From NCBI GenBank assembly GCA_964554875.1, contig CAZKQJ010000025.1:4440-68439 (forward strand): DNA of 64,000 bases, given 5' to 3'. Shown here piece after piece: positions 27,737 through 38,666 of this stretch. The stretch's first letter is position 1. Each line of letters begins with the position of its first letter. A program made the translations under genes and the position numbers. Origin of the DNA: Marispirochaeta sp964554875 (lineage in GTDB: Bacteria; Spirochaetota; Spirochaetia; JC444; Marispirochaetaceae). The notes below the pieces were generated by a model that worked only from the letters and a program-made list of their open reading frames with translations, was not told the origin of the DNA and searched no databases.

Positions 27737-29265
27737 GTATATCCCAAACCTGCGAGGGCGTCGATAAGGGTCTGCTCTTCGTCCCAGGGGCGGGGGCCGT
27801 CGGCATAGATGATGGAACCCTCGTGTCCTTTCCCCAGGCAGACCAGCAGGTCGCCCGGTTTCGCCATGGCGCAGGCTCGAAAGATCGCCTCTTTTCTGTC
27901 GGGGACGAGAAAGAGGTCCGTCCCTTGAGTTTTTCCCTCGCAGCCCGCGGCGATCTCTTCCAGGATGGAAAGCGGGTTCTCTCCCCGTGGGTCCTCGTCA
28001 CAGAGAAATACCAGGTCGCTGTAACGTGAGGCGATGCGTCCCTGAATAGGCCGCTTTTCCCGGTCCCGTTCGCCGGCGGAACCGAAAAGGCTGATCAGCC
28101 GTCCCCGGCAGCGCTCCCTGAGCAGGGGAAGGAGCTTTTCAAAGGCCCCGGGACTGTGGGCGTAGTCCACCAGGGCCGTAAAAGGCTGGCCCCTGCGGAC
28201 CGCCTGCATTCTTCCCCGGACAGCCTGAAGCTCAGGAAGGAGGGGAATGAGCACTTCAAGGGGTTTTTTCAGCATCTCTTTTGCCGCGATCAGGGCTGCC
28301 AGGGCATTGTCCACGTTGAAGAGTCCCTGGAGCCTGAGAAAACAGGGCCAGTTCTGCTTCTGATGGAGCAGTGTAAAGCGGATACCCTCTTCGTCTTCCC
28401 GAATATCCACGGCCCTGTAGTCGGCCTCGGGGCTATTGCTTCCGTAAAGCAGAATCCTGTTTCCTTTGGCGGCTTCAACAAACCTGGGCAGATAGTGTTC
28501 CGCCGCGGGAAGCACAGCCGTGGGGCCGACGGAATGGCTTTCAGACAGGTATTCCATAAGACGGGACTTGTCCTGTACGTACTGATCCATGGTCCCGTGG
28601 AACTCCAGGTGTTCGTGGCTGATGTTGGTAAGAATCCCCAGGTTGAAATCGACATCCCCCAGGCGATTGTTCCGGGGGGAGAGACCGTGGGAAGTGGCCT
28701 CTACCACAGCGTAGTTACAGTCCCGGTCCGCCATTTCCCGGAGCAGCCGATGAACCTCGGGCGGTTCAGGGGTGGACTGGCGGAAAACGTTCTTGCTCAG
28801 TTCCTCGCCGTTATGGAACTCCACGGTGGAGAGAAATCCGCAACGTCCGCCGGCGGCGGCGATAAGCTGACGCAGATACGAGACGGTGGAACTTTTTCCA
28901 TCCGTCCCGGTTACCCCGGCAACTATCATTCGTCGTGACGGATGTCCGTAAAAAGCCGCCGCTATGGGCGACATAAGGGTTCTGGAATTCTCTACCCGAA
29001 GATAGCAGATTGATGGATGATATGAGTCCAGGAGCCTGCTGTGAACGATAACCTGTGCCCCCTTTTTTATGGCGGCATCGATATAGCTGTGACCGTCGGT
29101 GTGAACCCCGGACAGGGCAAAAAAGAGAAAACCCTCTTCCACTTCCCGGGAGTCGTAGGCCATTCCCCGTACCTCCGGATTTTCCGGTCCCCGGGTTTCC
29201 AGGATGTTGTCAGGAGATACGAAGTCTGATAATCTTTTTCTGACTTGTGCATTGAGGTTTTTCAC
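27733..29265 (-). CDS. murE: UDP-MurNAc-tripeptide synthetase
   Basis: Adds the third, dibasic amino acid to UDP-MurNAc-L-Ala-D-Glu. The 510 residues show the Mur ligase P-loop (GVTGTDGKSSTVSYL), the Mur domain histidine-rich ISHEHLEFHG and the substrate-selecting CDEDPRGEN motif. In meso-DAP enzymes this motif is usually DNPR. Many spirochaetes use L-ornithine at this position, so the added residue cannot be named from sequence. GTG start with GGAG about 12 bases upstream. First gene of the murE-ATL(-ddl) group. Confidence 0.93.
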   Translation of the reverse strand: MKNLNAQVRKRLSDFVSPDNILETRGPENPEVRGMAYDSREVEEGFLFFALSGVHTDGHSYIDAAIKKGAQVIVHSRLLDSYHPSICYLRVENSRTLMSPIAAAFYGHPSRRMIVAGVTGTDGKSSTVSYLRQLIAAAGGRCGFLSTVEFHNGEELSKNVFRQSTPEPPEVHRLLREMADRDCNYAVVEATSHGLSPRNNRLGDVDFNLGILTNISHEHLEFHGTMDQYVQDKSRLMEYLSESHSVGPTAVLPAAEHYLPRFVEAAKGNRILLYGSNSPEADYRAVDIREDEEGIRFTLLHQKQNWPCFLRLQGLFNVDNALAALIAAKEMLKKPLEVLIPLLPELQAVRGRMQAVRRGQPFTALVDYAHSPGAFEKLLPLLRERCRGRLISLFGSAGERDREKRPIQGRIASRYSDLVFLCDEDPRGENPLSILEEIAAGCEGKTQGTDLFLVPDRKEAIFRACAMAKPGDLLVCLGKGHEGSIIYADGPRPWDEEQTLIDALAGLGYT

Positions 29266-29387
29266 GGTCCAACAGACTCCTTTTCCAACAGGTCGGAAGG
29301 AAATTTTGCACAGTCTAACCCGGGGACGCGCCGACGGACAAGCGGCGCTGACAAAGAAACATTCAGATTCCAGAGGCCAGATACAGG

Positions 29388-29753
29388 ATGTACCAGTTAC
29401 GAATCAACGGAGACTTTGCCGCCGCCCATTTCCTGAAAAACTATCACGGTAAGTGCGAGAATCTTCACGGTCACAACTACAAGGTCCGGATATATCTTTC
29501 CGGGAGTCAGCTCGATGCCGGCGGAATGCTCATTGACTTTGGTATTGTAAAAGGCATTTTAAAGGATGTTCTGGCGGGGCTTGACCACAGCAATCTGAAC
29601 GAACACCCCTTTTTCAGCTCCGGTAACCCCAGTGCCGAACGTATTGCCAGGTACATCTATGAGGAGATGGTCCCCAAAATACCCTCGGTCAAACTGGACA
29701 GGGTCGAGGTCTTCGAAACAGAAAACAATGTAGCCTCCTATCTGCCGGACTGA
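29388..29753 (+). CDS. queD: 6-carboxy-tetrahydropterin synthase (QueD family)
   Basis: Converts dihydroneopterin triphosphate to 6-carboxytetrahydropterin in queuosine precursor synthesis. The 121-residue protein has zinc-binding histidines in AAHFL and NLHGHNY, the catalytic GKCENLHGH cysteine, LDHSNLNE and a C-terminal glutamate (VEVFETENN). It begins 122 bases from the divergent murE and is followed after four bases by a DNA methylase gene. No queC or queE is present here. Confidence 0.92.
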   Translation: MYQLRINGDFAAAHFLKNYHGKCENLHGHNYKVRIYLSGSQLDAGGMLIDFGIVKGILKDVLAGLDHSNLNEHPFFSSGNPSAERIARYIYEEMVPKIPSVKLDRVEVFETENNVASYLPD

Positions 29754-29757
29754 CCTG

Positions 29758-31428
29758 ATGCCCGCGGCGGACCTCTCTTCGAAGTATCTGAAACATCAGC
29801 TTATCGCCTATATCGGAAACAAGCGGAGACTTTTGCCCTCCCTGCACCGGCTTTTTCTGCGCCTGGAAGAGGAGCACCCTGTCCGCAGCATGCTGGATCC
29901 CTTTGCCGGAAGCGGTGCCGTGTCGCGCCTTGGACGCGCCATGGGTTACCGGGTTTATGCCAATGACTGGGAGGAGTACAGCAGGATACTGAACCGGGTC
30001 TATCTGAGGCTCAGCCCCGAGAAAACGGCGGGGCTCTTTTCCCGTTTCGGTGGTCTTGAGAAGCTCCTTGAAAAGCTTAATACCGATACAGCAGAAGCAC
30101 AGGAGGCCTGCTTTTCCCGGTACTACGCTCCCCGGTCAACGAAAAACGCGGATTACCGTACCGAGCGTCTCTTCTATACCCGGGAGAACGCTTTGTTTCT
30201 GGATAGGGTGCGGAGCTGGATTGAACAGGAATACCCGCCTGCAGCCACTAGGGACGAAAAAAGCCTGGATGAACGTGAACTTCTTATTGCCCTGCTTCTC
30301 TATGAGGCGGCAACCCACGCGAATACCTCCGGGGTCTTTAAAGCCTTCCACAAGGGCTTCGGCGGACACGGCTCCGATGCCCTGAAGCGTATCATGGCCC
30401 CCATGGAGCTGGAGTATCCCGTATTGTCCGACGGTCCCGCGGGAAAGGTCGGTTCCGCCGATGCGGCCGAATGGGTCCGTGGCAAAAGCGCGGATCTCTG
30501 TTACCTCGACCCGCCCTATACCATTCACCAGTACGGAAGTAATTACCATATTCTGAACACCCTTGCCCGCTGGGACCGGCCGGAAGCTCCCCTGGATCTG
30601 GGAAAGGACGGGCGTCTCAAACGAAAGGCGGGTATCCGGGAAGACTGGGTCAGGACCCGGAGTGCCTACTGCACAAAAAAATCCGCTGCCGCTGCCCTGG
30701 AAAACCTGCTGGCCGGAATCGACTCCCGCTACATTGTGCTCAGTTACAACAGCGACGGTATTATCTCCTTCGACGAGCTCTGTGATCTCCTCGCTGAAAG
30801 AGGCCGCCTCTCTGTTTTCGCCGACGATTACGTTCAGTACCGGGGAGGCAAACAGGGATTAAACAGAAAAAATCTTACCACCGAGTTCCAGCTCGTGGTG
30901 GAGAGTACACGGAAGCATCGTTCCATGGATACGGCCGGAATCCGTCGTTTTATCAGGCTCCAGAAACTCGGGCAGCTGCTGCAGGGGGGATTTCATCCAG
31001 GAAGACTTGCAGCGACGGGACTCCTACGAGGGGGAGTACTTTTTCTCGGGTCCATCGGGAGTGTCGCGGTTCCCCTCAAGGGAGGATTCAAACCCGACTC
31101 TTCCGGCCTTGGTCCGGATGATTTCAGCTGCCTTGGCGACGAGGAGATCGAAACGAGCCTGAAACTCCTTAAATCTGCCCGTTTTCAGGATAACCTGGAA
31201 GAGACGGAGGTTCTGCTTGACCTGATTTCCCGGACAGAAGGGAGTAACGCAGAGCTCCGCTTTCTGGAGGAGCGTTTTTTTCTGGTTCTCAAAAAACTGG
31301 CACATAAGAAATATCGTGATATTTACAAAGCTGTTTACCTGAAAGCCACAAAGATTATCTCAAGGGAAGGTGCTCTTCAAAGACTTCATTCCCTGAACGA
31401 GGTCGCTTTGCGGCGCTTCAATGGCTGA
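29758..31428 (+). CDS. D12-class adenine-specific DNA methyltransferase with long C-terminal extension
   Basis: Probable N6-adenine DNA methylase. Residues 1-330 contain the D12 motifs: AYIGNKRRLLPSL, the SAM-binding LDPFAGSGAVSR and catalytic LDPPYTIHQYG near residue 247. Residues 330-556 form an extension with basic and helical stretches of unknown role. No restriction endonuclease is adjacent, so it may be an orphan methylase. It is four bases after queD with a weak ribosome binding site, suggesting coexpression. Its 3' end overlaps the convergent rhodanese gene by 11 bases. Confidence 0.85.
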   Translation: MPAADLSSKYLKHQLIAYIGNKRRLLPSLHRLFLRLEEEHPVRSMLDPFAGSGAVSRLGRAMGYRVYANDWEEYSRILNRVYLRLSPEKTAGLFSRFGGLEKLLEKLNTDTAEAQEACFSRYYAPRSTKNADYRTERLFYTRENALFLDRVRSWIEQEYPPAATRDEKSLDERELLIALLLYEAATHANTSGVFKAFHKGFGGHGSDALKRIMAPMELEYPVLSDGPAGKVGSADAAEWVRGKSADLCYLDPPYTIHQYGSNYHILNTLARWDRPEAPLDLGKDGRLKRKAGIREDWVRTRSAYCTKKSAAAALENLLAGIDSRYIVLSYNSDGIISFDELCDLLAERGRLSVFADDYVQYRGGKQGLNRKNLTTEFQLVVESTRKHRSMDTAGIRRFIRLQKLGQLLQGGFHPGRLAATGLLRGGVLFLGSIGSVAVPLKGGFKPDSSGLGPDDFSCLGDEEIETSLKLLKSARFQDNLEETEVLLDLISRTEGSNAELRFLEERFFLVLKKLAHKKYRDIYKAVYLKATKIISREGALQRLHSLNEVALRRFNG

Positions 31429-31825
31429 GCTCCCAGGGCCAGCGGTTTATTCCGCCGAAATCAACAATATTCGTATACCCCTCATTCTCAAGGATTCTTT
31501 TTGCCTGGGCTGAGCGGTTGCCTGAACGGCAGTAAAGAATTATCAGTGAATCCCTGGGTGCTGCAGGAAGGTTTTCCGCGATAATCTGAAGCGGCAGGTT
31601 GCGGGCTGTGGGGATATGGCCTGATGTATATTCAGCAGGAGTTCGGACATCAAGCAGCAGGTGGGGAGTACTTTGTTCTTCAACAAGCTGCCGCAGCTGC
31701 TCCGGGTCTCTGTACGTTGAAGAATCTCCCGGTTCCCGGGGATAGAGCGACAACAGGGTAAAGACGGCCAGTCCCAATATGACCAGGTACAGGACAATGC
31801 GCTTTGTTTCGAGTCTGTGTTTCAT
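31418..31825 (-). CDS. Membrane-anchored rhodanese-like sulfurtransferase
   Basis: A 135-residue protein with an N-terminal transmembrane anchor (IVLYLVILGLAVFTLLSLY) and a rhodanese domain outside the cytoplasm. The active loop is LYCRSGNRS, with the catalytic cysteine kept, and the PTARNLPL and LLDVRTPAEY segments are typical. The sulfur acceptor is unknown. No clear Shine-Dalgarno sequence precedes the ATG; a TTATCT element is seven bases upstream. Confidence 0.88.
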   Translation of the reverse strand: MKHRLETKRIVLYLVILGLAVFTLLSLYPREPGDSSTYRDPEQLRQLVEEQSTPHLLLDVRTPAEYTSGHIPTARNLPLQIIAENLPAAPRDSLIILYCRSGNRSAQAKRILENEGYTNIVDFGGINRWPWELSH

Positions 31826-31861
31826 GCTTTAAAGATAACAAAATGAGTAATGTTTGTGCAG

Positions 31862-31900
31862 AAAAAAATACCCGGCAGCCTGGCGGCATACCGGGTATTT
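31862..31900 (-). terminator. Rho-independent terminator of hflKC
   Basis: A perfect 10-bp stem (AAATACCCGG/CCGGGTATTT) with a 15-base loop is followed, on the - strand, by a run of T. It lies about 20 bases after the hflC stop. Confidence 0.8.
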
Positions 31901-31921
31901 GGCGTATCTGGGACCGAAGAT

Positions 31922-32923
31922 TTAACCGTCCTGATCGTAGAGGTACCTGAAGTACTCCATGTCGGTGGTCAGGGTCTTGTTGAACTTGTTCATGGTATTC
32001 CGGTAGCTCTCCAGGGAGCGCCAGAATATGGCGAACTCCTCGTCGGCGCTGTAGGCGTCGGCGTATATCTGGGCAGCCTGGCGGTCGGCGTTACCCTTCA
32101 CAGTCTCCGCCTCGGTATAGGCCCGGGAAAGGATCGTACGTTTCTCGTTGTCCTGCTTTCCAAGCCAGAAGGCCTTCTGGCCTTCTCCCCGGGAGCGGAA
32201 CTCCTGGGCCTTCTGGTTCCGTTCGGCAATCATCCGGTTGTAAACGCTTTCGGTCAGGTCGTCGGAGTAGCGGATCTGCCGGATTATGATATCGATCAGC
32301 TCGATGCCGTACTGGGGAGTTACCTTGCTCGCCGCGTCGAACATCTCCTCTGAGAGCCTGTTCCGCCCCTTGGCAACCTCCGGGTAGGTTTTGCTGGTGT
32401 CGATAATGGCCGGGGCCTCTTCCACAGGAATATCTTCAGCCTGTTCCTCTTCAGTATCCGCGGCAATCCGCACGATATCGCTGCGATCGATCTCGTTGAT
32501 TACGTTACTGTTCCGGACGGCCTCAAAAAGGGGATTGTCGGCAATTACGGTGCGAATGGAGGAGTCGATAACCTCATCCAGTCTGGCGAAAGCCTGATTC
32601 ACCGAGGTTACCGATTCATAAAAGAGGGTGGGATCGGTGATCTTCCACCTGGCGGTGGCATCGACCCAGATAAACTGGTTCTCCGCCGTCGGCAGTCTCT
32701 GGGCGTCACCGTCCCAGGAAAGGATTTTCTTGGGGTACTTAACCACCGTATCGATTACGGGCATCTTGAATTTCAAACCCGCGTCCCGGGAGGTAGAGAC
32801 GATGGCGCCGAAGCGGGTAACCACCGCCTGTTCACCTTCAAACAGGATGTAGAAGGGCCCCAGGGCCACGAATACAACCAGAAGTACAGCTACTACTATT
32901 AGTACGGTTGCAAGTTGTTTCAT
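31922..32923 (-). CDS. hflC: HflC, protease modulator (SPFH/band 7)
   Basis: Forms with HflK a large membrane complex that regulates FtsH protease. The 333 residues show one N-terminal transmembrane segment (VLIVVAVLLVVFVALGPF) and a band 7 domain (GEQAVVTRFGAI). A charged insert around residues 155-175 (EEEQAEDIPVEEAPA) is not typical and interrupts the domain. It starts one base after the hflK stop. Confidence 0.93.
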   Translation of the reverse strand: MKQLATVLIVVAVLLVVFVALGPFYILFEGEQAVVTRFGAIVSTSRDAGLKFKMPVIDTVVKYPKKILSWDGDAQRLPTAENQFIWVDATARWKITDPTLFYESVTSVNQAFARLDEVIDSSIRTVIADNPLFEAVRNSNVINEIDRSDIVRIAADTEEEQAEDIPVEEAPAIIDTSKTYPEVAKGRNRLSEEMFDAASKVTPQYGIELIDIIIRQIRYSDDLTESVYNRMIAERNQKAQEFRSRGEGQKAFWLGKQDNEKRTILSRAYTEAETVKGNADRQAAQIYADAYSADEEFAIFWRSLESYRNTMNKFNKTLTTDMEYFRYLYDQDG

Positions 32924-32924
32924 A

Positions 32925-33902
32925 TTACAGTCCTCCCTGTCCCTGGAGGTTCTTCAGGGGTAGAAAGTTCTCCAGATTGCGATCGATTAGATCGGTTCCC
33001 GGGTCATTGCCGAAGACGTCCTCTATCATTTCGATGTAGAGCCTGGAGCGGGTTACGTCCGGGTTTCGCCGGTACTCCTGCAGTACCGAGGTAAAACGGG
33101 CAACGTCTCCCTGGGCCCGGTTGACCTTTTCCGCTGCATATCCCTGGGCCTCCTGTACCAGCTGCTGGGCCTGTCCCTTGGCCTTGGGGATTTCCTTGTT
33201 GTAGGCTTCCTGACCTTCGTTGATCAGCCGCTCCATATCCTGGATTGCCTTGTTGACGTCTTCGAAGGCATCCTGCACAGAACCGGCAGGGGGAACAATG
33301 TTACGCAGCTTGACGGTAGTAACGTTGATTCCAAGACCGTAGCCGCCGAGAATCTCGTTCATGGTGTCCTGGGCATGGATCTCGATGTTGGTTCGTTCCG
33401 AGCCGATAACGTCAAATATGGTCCGGTCGCCGACAAGGCGGCTTACCACCGACTGGGAGATGTCCCGGATGGTCCGCTCCCTGTTTTCGACGTTGAAAAG
33501 CCAGGCCCGTGGATCGACGATGCGGTACTGGATGGTCCATTCCACGTCGACGATGTTCAGGTCGCCGGTGAGCATGATGGACTCCTCGGGAAAATCCGCC
33601 CTGGAATAGACGGAGCTTACTCCGGCCCGTTCGGTGCGGAAGCCGAACTGCTCGGTCTGGATTACCTGGGTGGGAACATTGTAGTTCCGTTCGATGCCGA
33701 AGGGCAGTTTAAACTGCAGTCCCGGCCCGGTGATTGTTTTGAAATTGCCCAGAAAGAGAATCACCGCCTGCTCTGTCTGGTCGACAACGTAGAAACTCGA
33801 CATGATGGTACCGGCGATTATCAGTACAACAATCGCCAATATTATCATTTTCGGCCGCACCGGAAAGGGAAAACCTTTCGGTGTCTGGTTACGGTCCGAC
33901 AT
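32925..33902 (-). CDS. hflK: HflK, protease modulator (SPFH/band 7)
   Basis: Partner of HflC in the membrane complex. The 325-residue protein has one transmembrane helix (MIILAIVVLIIAGTIMSSF) and a band 7 domain with YVVDQTEQAVILFLG. The NVTTVKLRNIVPP segment and a coiled-coil EAQGYAAEKVNRAQGD region are typical. The glycine-rich N-terminus of E. coli HflK is missing, as in many other bacteria. AGGAGG lies before ATG. Confidence 0.94.
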   Translation of the reverse strand: MSDRNQTPKGFPFPVRPKMIILAIVVLIIAGTIMSSFYVVDQTEQAVILFLGNFKTITGPGLQFKLPFGIERNYNVPTQVIQTEQFGFRTERAGVSSVYSRADFPEESIMLTGDLNIVDVEWTIQYRIVDPRAWLFNVENRERTIRDISQSVVSRLVGDRTIFDVIGSERTNIEIHAQDTMNEILGGYGLGINVTTVKLRNIVPPAGSVQDAFEDVNKAIQDMERLINEGQEAYNKEIPKAKGQAQQLVQEAQGYAAEKVNRAQGDVARFTSVLQEYRRNPDVTRSRLYIEMIEDVFGNDPGTDLIDRNLENFLPLKNLQGQGGL

Positions 33903-34031
33903 AAGACCTCCTGTTAATCTTACTGAACGTCTCCCTTGGTTAAAGGATGCGCCGTATCAGCTAAAGGGTACTTCCCTGTGCATCGAGCGTCAAGGGATGT
34001 CCTGCTTTGTCCCCGGGATATATCCTTTCTC

Positions 34032-34060
34032 TTGCAACAGGGGCAATTATTCCCTATAGT
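34032..34060 (+). promoter_or_regulatory. metG promoter
   Basis: TTGCAA, a 17-base spacer and TATAGT. The -10 ends eight bases before the metG ATG and no Shine-Dalgarno sequence is present, so the mRNA is predicted to have almost no leader. Confidence 0.65.
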
Positions 34061-34068
34061 GATGATCT

Positions 34069-36249
<2,181 letters not shown>

Positions 36250-36251
36250 TT

Positions 36252-37253
36252 ATGCCCGGGGCGATGATGGAAACAGTTTCTCTTGACGAGCTCGACGGCT
36301 ATGACAACCTGCTTCAGTCCGGCTACTGGGGAAGAGTAAAGGAGAGCTTCGGCTGGACTCCCTTCGCCTTCAGTTTCAATGATCAACCCCTTCTGGTTCT
36401 CGTGCGGCGGCTGCCCTTTGGTCAGGGCATTGCCTACGTGCCTCATGGTCCTGTCAACGAGGTGGAGCCTCACTTCTTTGCCCTTTTTGCGAGGAATATG
36501 GTTCCCTCCCTTCCGGACTACGTTAGCTTTATACGCTTTGATCTTCCCTGGAGGATTCCTTCGGTGGAGGAGAGAAGGGCCTTTCTCGGGTCTCCTTTTA
36601 AAAAAGCCCCCGTGGACGTTCAGCCACCCGATACAGTTGTTCTGTCCTTGAAAGCGAGCGAAGAGGAGATTCTTGCGGGGATGAAAAAAAAGACCCGCTA
36701 CAATATACGTCTGGCGGGTAAAAAAGGAGTCTCCCTGCGCAGCGGCAGCATAAAGGACCTGGAAACCTGGTACGATATCTACCGGGAGACCGCGGAGCGG
36801 GACGGCATCAGCATCCACTCAATGGATTATTACCGAAAGGTCTTTCAGGAAGGACTCAAGCGAAAAAATCCCTCCGTACGGCTTCTGCTGGCAGAGATTG
36901 AAGGGGAGGTTGTGGCGGGGATTATCATTGTCCTCCACGGAAAATCCGCCACCTACCTTTATGGAGCCTCCCGGTCGGTACACAGGAACTTTATGCCCAC
37001 CTACCTGCTGCAGTGGGAAGCTATTCGACAGGCAAAGCATCATGGCTGTGAAAGCTACGACCTCTATGGAATACCTCCCTTCGACGACAGGGAGCATCCC
37101 ATGAGCGGGCTCTACCGGTTTAAAACGGGATTTGGAGGGCAGATTATAAACCGTGCGGGCTGCTGGGATTTTCCAGTCCGCCCCGGAGCCTATGCCCTCT
37201 ATCGAATAGCCGAGAAAGCGAGAAACTACTACTACAAACGTCTCCGCCGCTGA
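36252..37253 (+). CDS. FemX/FemAB-like aminoacyltransferase
   Basis: FemAB family proteins use aminoacyl-tRNA to add amino acids to peptidoglycan precursors. The 333-residue protein has two GNAT-like halves: QSGYWGRVKESFGW near residue 24, KKTRYNIRLAGKKGV near 146 and YLLQWEAIRQAKHHGC near 257, followed by YDLYGIPP. The match to lipid II:glycine glycyltransferases is good. It follows metG by two bases and converges on murD. Substrate not shown; ATG alternatives at residues 5 and 6 exist. Confidence 0.85.
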   Translation: MPGAMMETVSLDELDGYDNLLQSGYWGRVKESFGWTPFAFSFNDQPLLVLVRRLPFGQGIAYVPHGPVNEVEPHFFALFARNMVPSLPDYVSFIRFDLPWRIPSVEERRAFLGSPFKKAPVDVQPPDTVVLSLKASEEEILAGMKKKTRYNIRLAGKKGVSLRSGSIKDLETWYDIYRETAERDGISIHSMDYYRKVFQEGLKRKNPSVRLLLAEIEGEVVAGIIIVLHGKSATYLYGASRSVHRNFMPTYLLQWEAIRQAKHHGCESYDLYGIPPFDDREHPMSGLYRFKTGFGGQIINRAGCWDFPVRPGAYALYRIAEKARNYYYKRLRR

Positions 37254-38666
37254 TTACAGCTTGCCTGTCCCTGCAAGAGTGCGAACATACTCCCTGAACA
37301 GGTCTCCCCGATGAAACTCGTTTTTGAACATGCCGAAGGAAGCGCATCCAGGCGAAAGCAGTACAACATCACCGGGTCGGGCCTCTTTCTGCGCCTTGCC
37401 AAGGGCTGTTTTCAGGGAATCAAAGGGGCCCTGATGCCGGATACCGGCTTCCCGGGCGGCGGATACAAAACGGGGCGTGGCGTTTCCTTCCAGCAGGTAG
37501 AGCCCTGCCAACCTGCGCAGGGCATCGGGAAACCCCGAAAAATCCAGTTCCTTGTCAGTGCCTCCGGCGATAAGCCGCACGGGAGCATCATAGCTTCCGA
37601 TGGCAGCGGCCGTTGCTTCAGGAATTGTGGCTGCGCTGTCGTTTACATACAGCACCCCGTCGATACGGGCCACTTCTTCCAGGCGGTGAGGAATCCCGCG
37701 GAAATCCGCCAGTCCGGAGCTTACAGTCTTCGGCGGGACCCCGGCGGAAGCGAGCATCACCGCAGCGGCCAGGAGATTAAGCCTGTTATGGGTACCGGGA
37801 ACTGCCAGCTTCTGGGTGAGAATTTCCAGCTCCTTTCCGTTCATACGCAGAAAACCTCTGGTCCCCTTCAGAAAGCCTCCTTCCAGCGGCTCGGGCAGGG
37901 GTTCTCCTGAAAAGTAGAGAACCTTTGCTCCGGATTGGGCGGCGTATCTTTTTCCATAGGGATCGTCAAAATTAAAGATGGAGATGTCCCCAAAATCCTG
38001 GTTGGAGAAGATCAGGGCCTTATCGGCGACATAATCTTCGAAGCTGTCATAACGGTTTTGGTGGTCATGCATGATATTGGTTATCATGCTGTAGCGGGGT
38101 TTCAGGACCTCCCTGGGCATACAATCCGCCAGTTGCCAGGATGAGAGCTCCAGAACCACCGGTGCGCCGCTCTCTTTCAGGGTGCCGTTTTTCATGTCCC
38201 TGAGAAGAAAATTCAGGGGACTGATGGTGATATTTCCACCCAGGTCGGTTCCGGGATCGATTTTCGACAGAACATGGTGTACCGCGCTGGCGGTGGTGGA
38301 TTTTCCCTTGGTCCCGGTTATTGCAAAAACATCTCTCGAGCTAAGGGAAAAGAAAACCGCGATATCGCTGCTTACCTTTTTTGCGGCCTTGAGGTATTTC
38401 GAATTCGGAGGAACGGCGGGATTTTTTATTACCAGGTCCGCCTCGGAGAAATCTTCGAAGCGGTGTTCCCCCAGACGGTATTCTATTTTCAGATCCTCAA
38501 GCTCGGCAAGGGATCCTTCAAGATCCTCGGAGCGTCTCAAATCGCTTACCAGCACCCGGGCTCCGAGGCTGGAGAAAAAACGGGCTGCCGCGGCGCCGCC
38601 GCCGTGGAGTCCCAGTCCCATAATAGTTATCCGCATGCCGGGAATATCTTCAAGTCGCAGTTTCAA
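37254..38666 (-). CDS. murD: UDP-N-acetylmuramoylalanine--D-glutamate ligase
   Basis: Adds D-glutamate to UDP-MurNAc-L-Ala. The protein of about 470 residues has the N-terminal nucleotide-sugar domain (ITIMGLGLHGGG), the P-loop AITGTKGKSTTASAV and the NDSAATIPEATAAAI segment typical of MurD. The start is uncertain: TTG at 38666 has AAGGAG seven bases upstream, while the ATG at 38636 has none. Both overlap or abut the preceding gene. The stop touches the FemX-like gene. Confidence 0.92.
   Translation of the reverse strand: MKLRLEDIPGMRITIMGLGLHGGGAAAARFFSSLGARVLVSDLRRSEDLEGSLAELEDLKIEYRLGEHRFEDFSEADLVIKNPAVPPNSKYLKAAKKVSSDIAVFFSLSSRDVFAITGTKGKSTTASAVHHVLSKIDPGTDLGGNITISPLNFLLRDMKNGTLKESGAPVVLELSSWQLADCMPREVLKPRYSMITNIMHDHQNRYDSFEDYVADKALIFSNQDFGDISIFNFDDPYGKRYAAQSGAKVLYFSGEPLPEPLEGGFLKGTRGFLRMNGKELEILTQKLAVPGTHNRLNLLAAAVMLASAGVPPKTVSSGLADFRGIPHRLEEVARIDGVLYVNDSAATIPEATAAAIGSYDAPVRLIAGGTDKELDFSGFPDALRRLAGLYLLEGNATPRFVSAAREAGIRHQGPFDSLKTALGKAQKEARPGDVVLLSPGCASFGMFKNEFHRGDLFREYVRTLAGTGKL

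Noticed and set aside
29758..31428. Restriction-modification system
   Set aside because: Only the methylase is present; neither neighbour encodes a nuclease.
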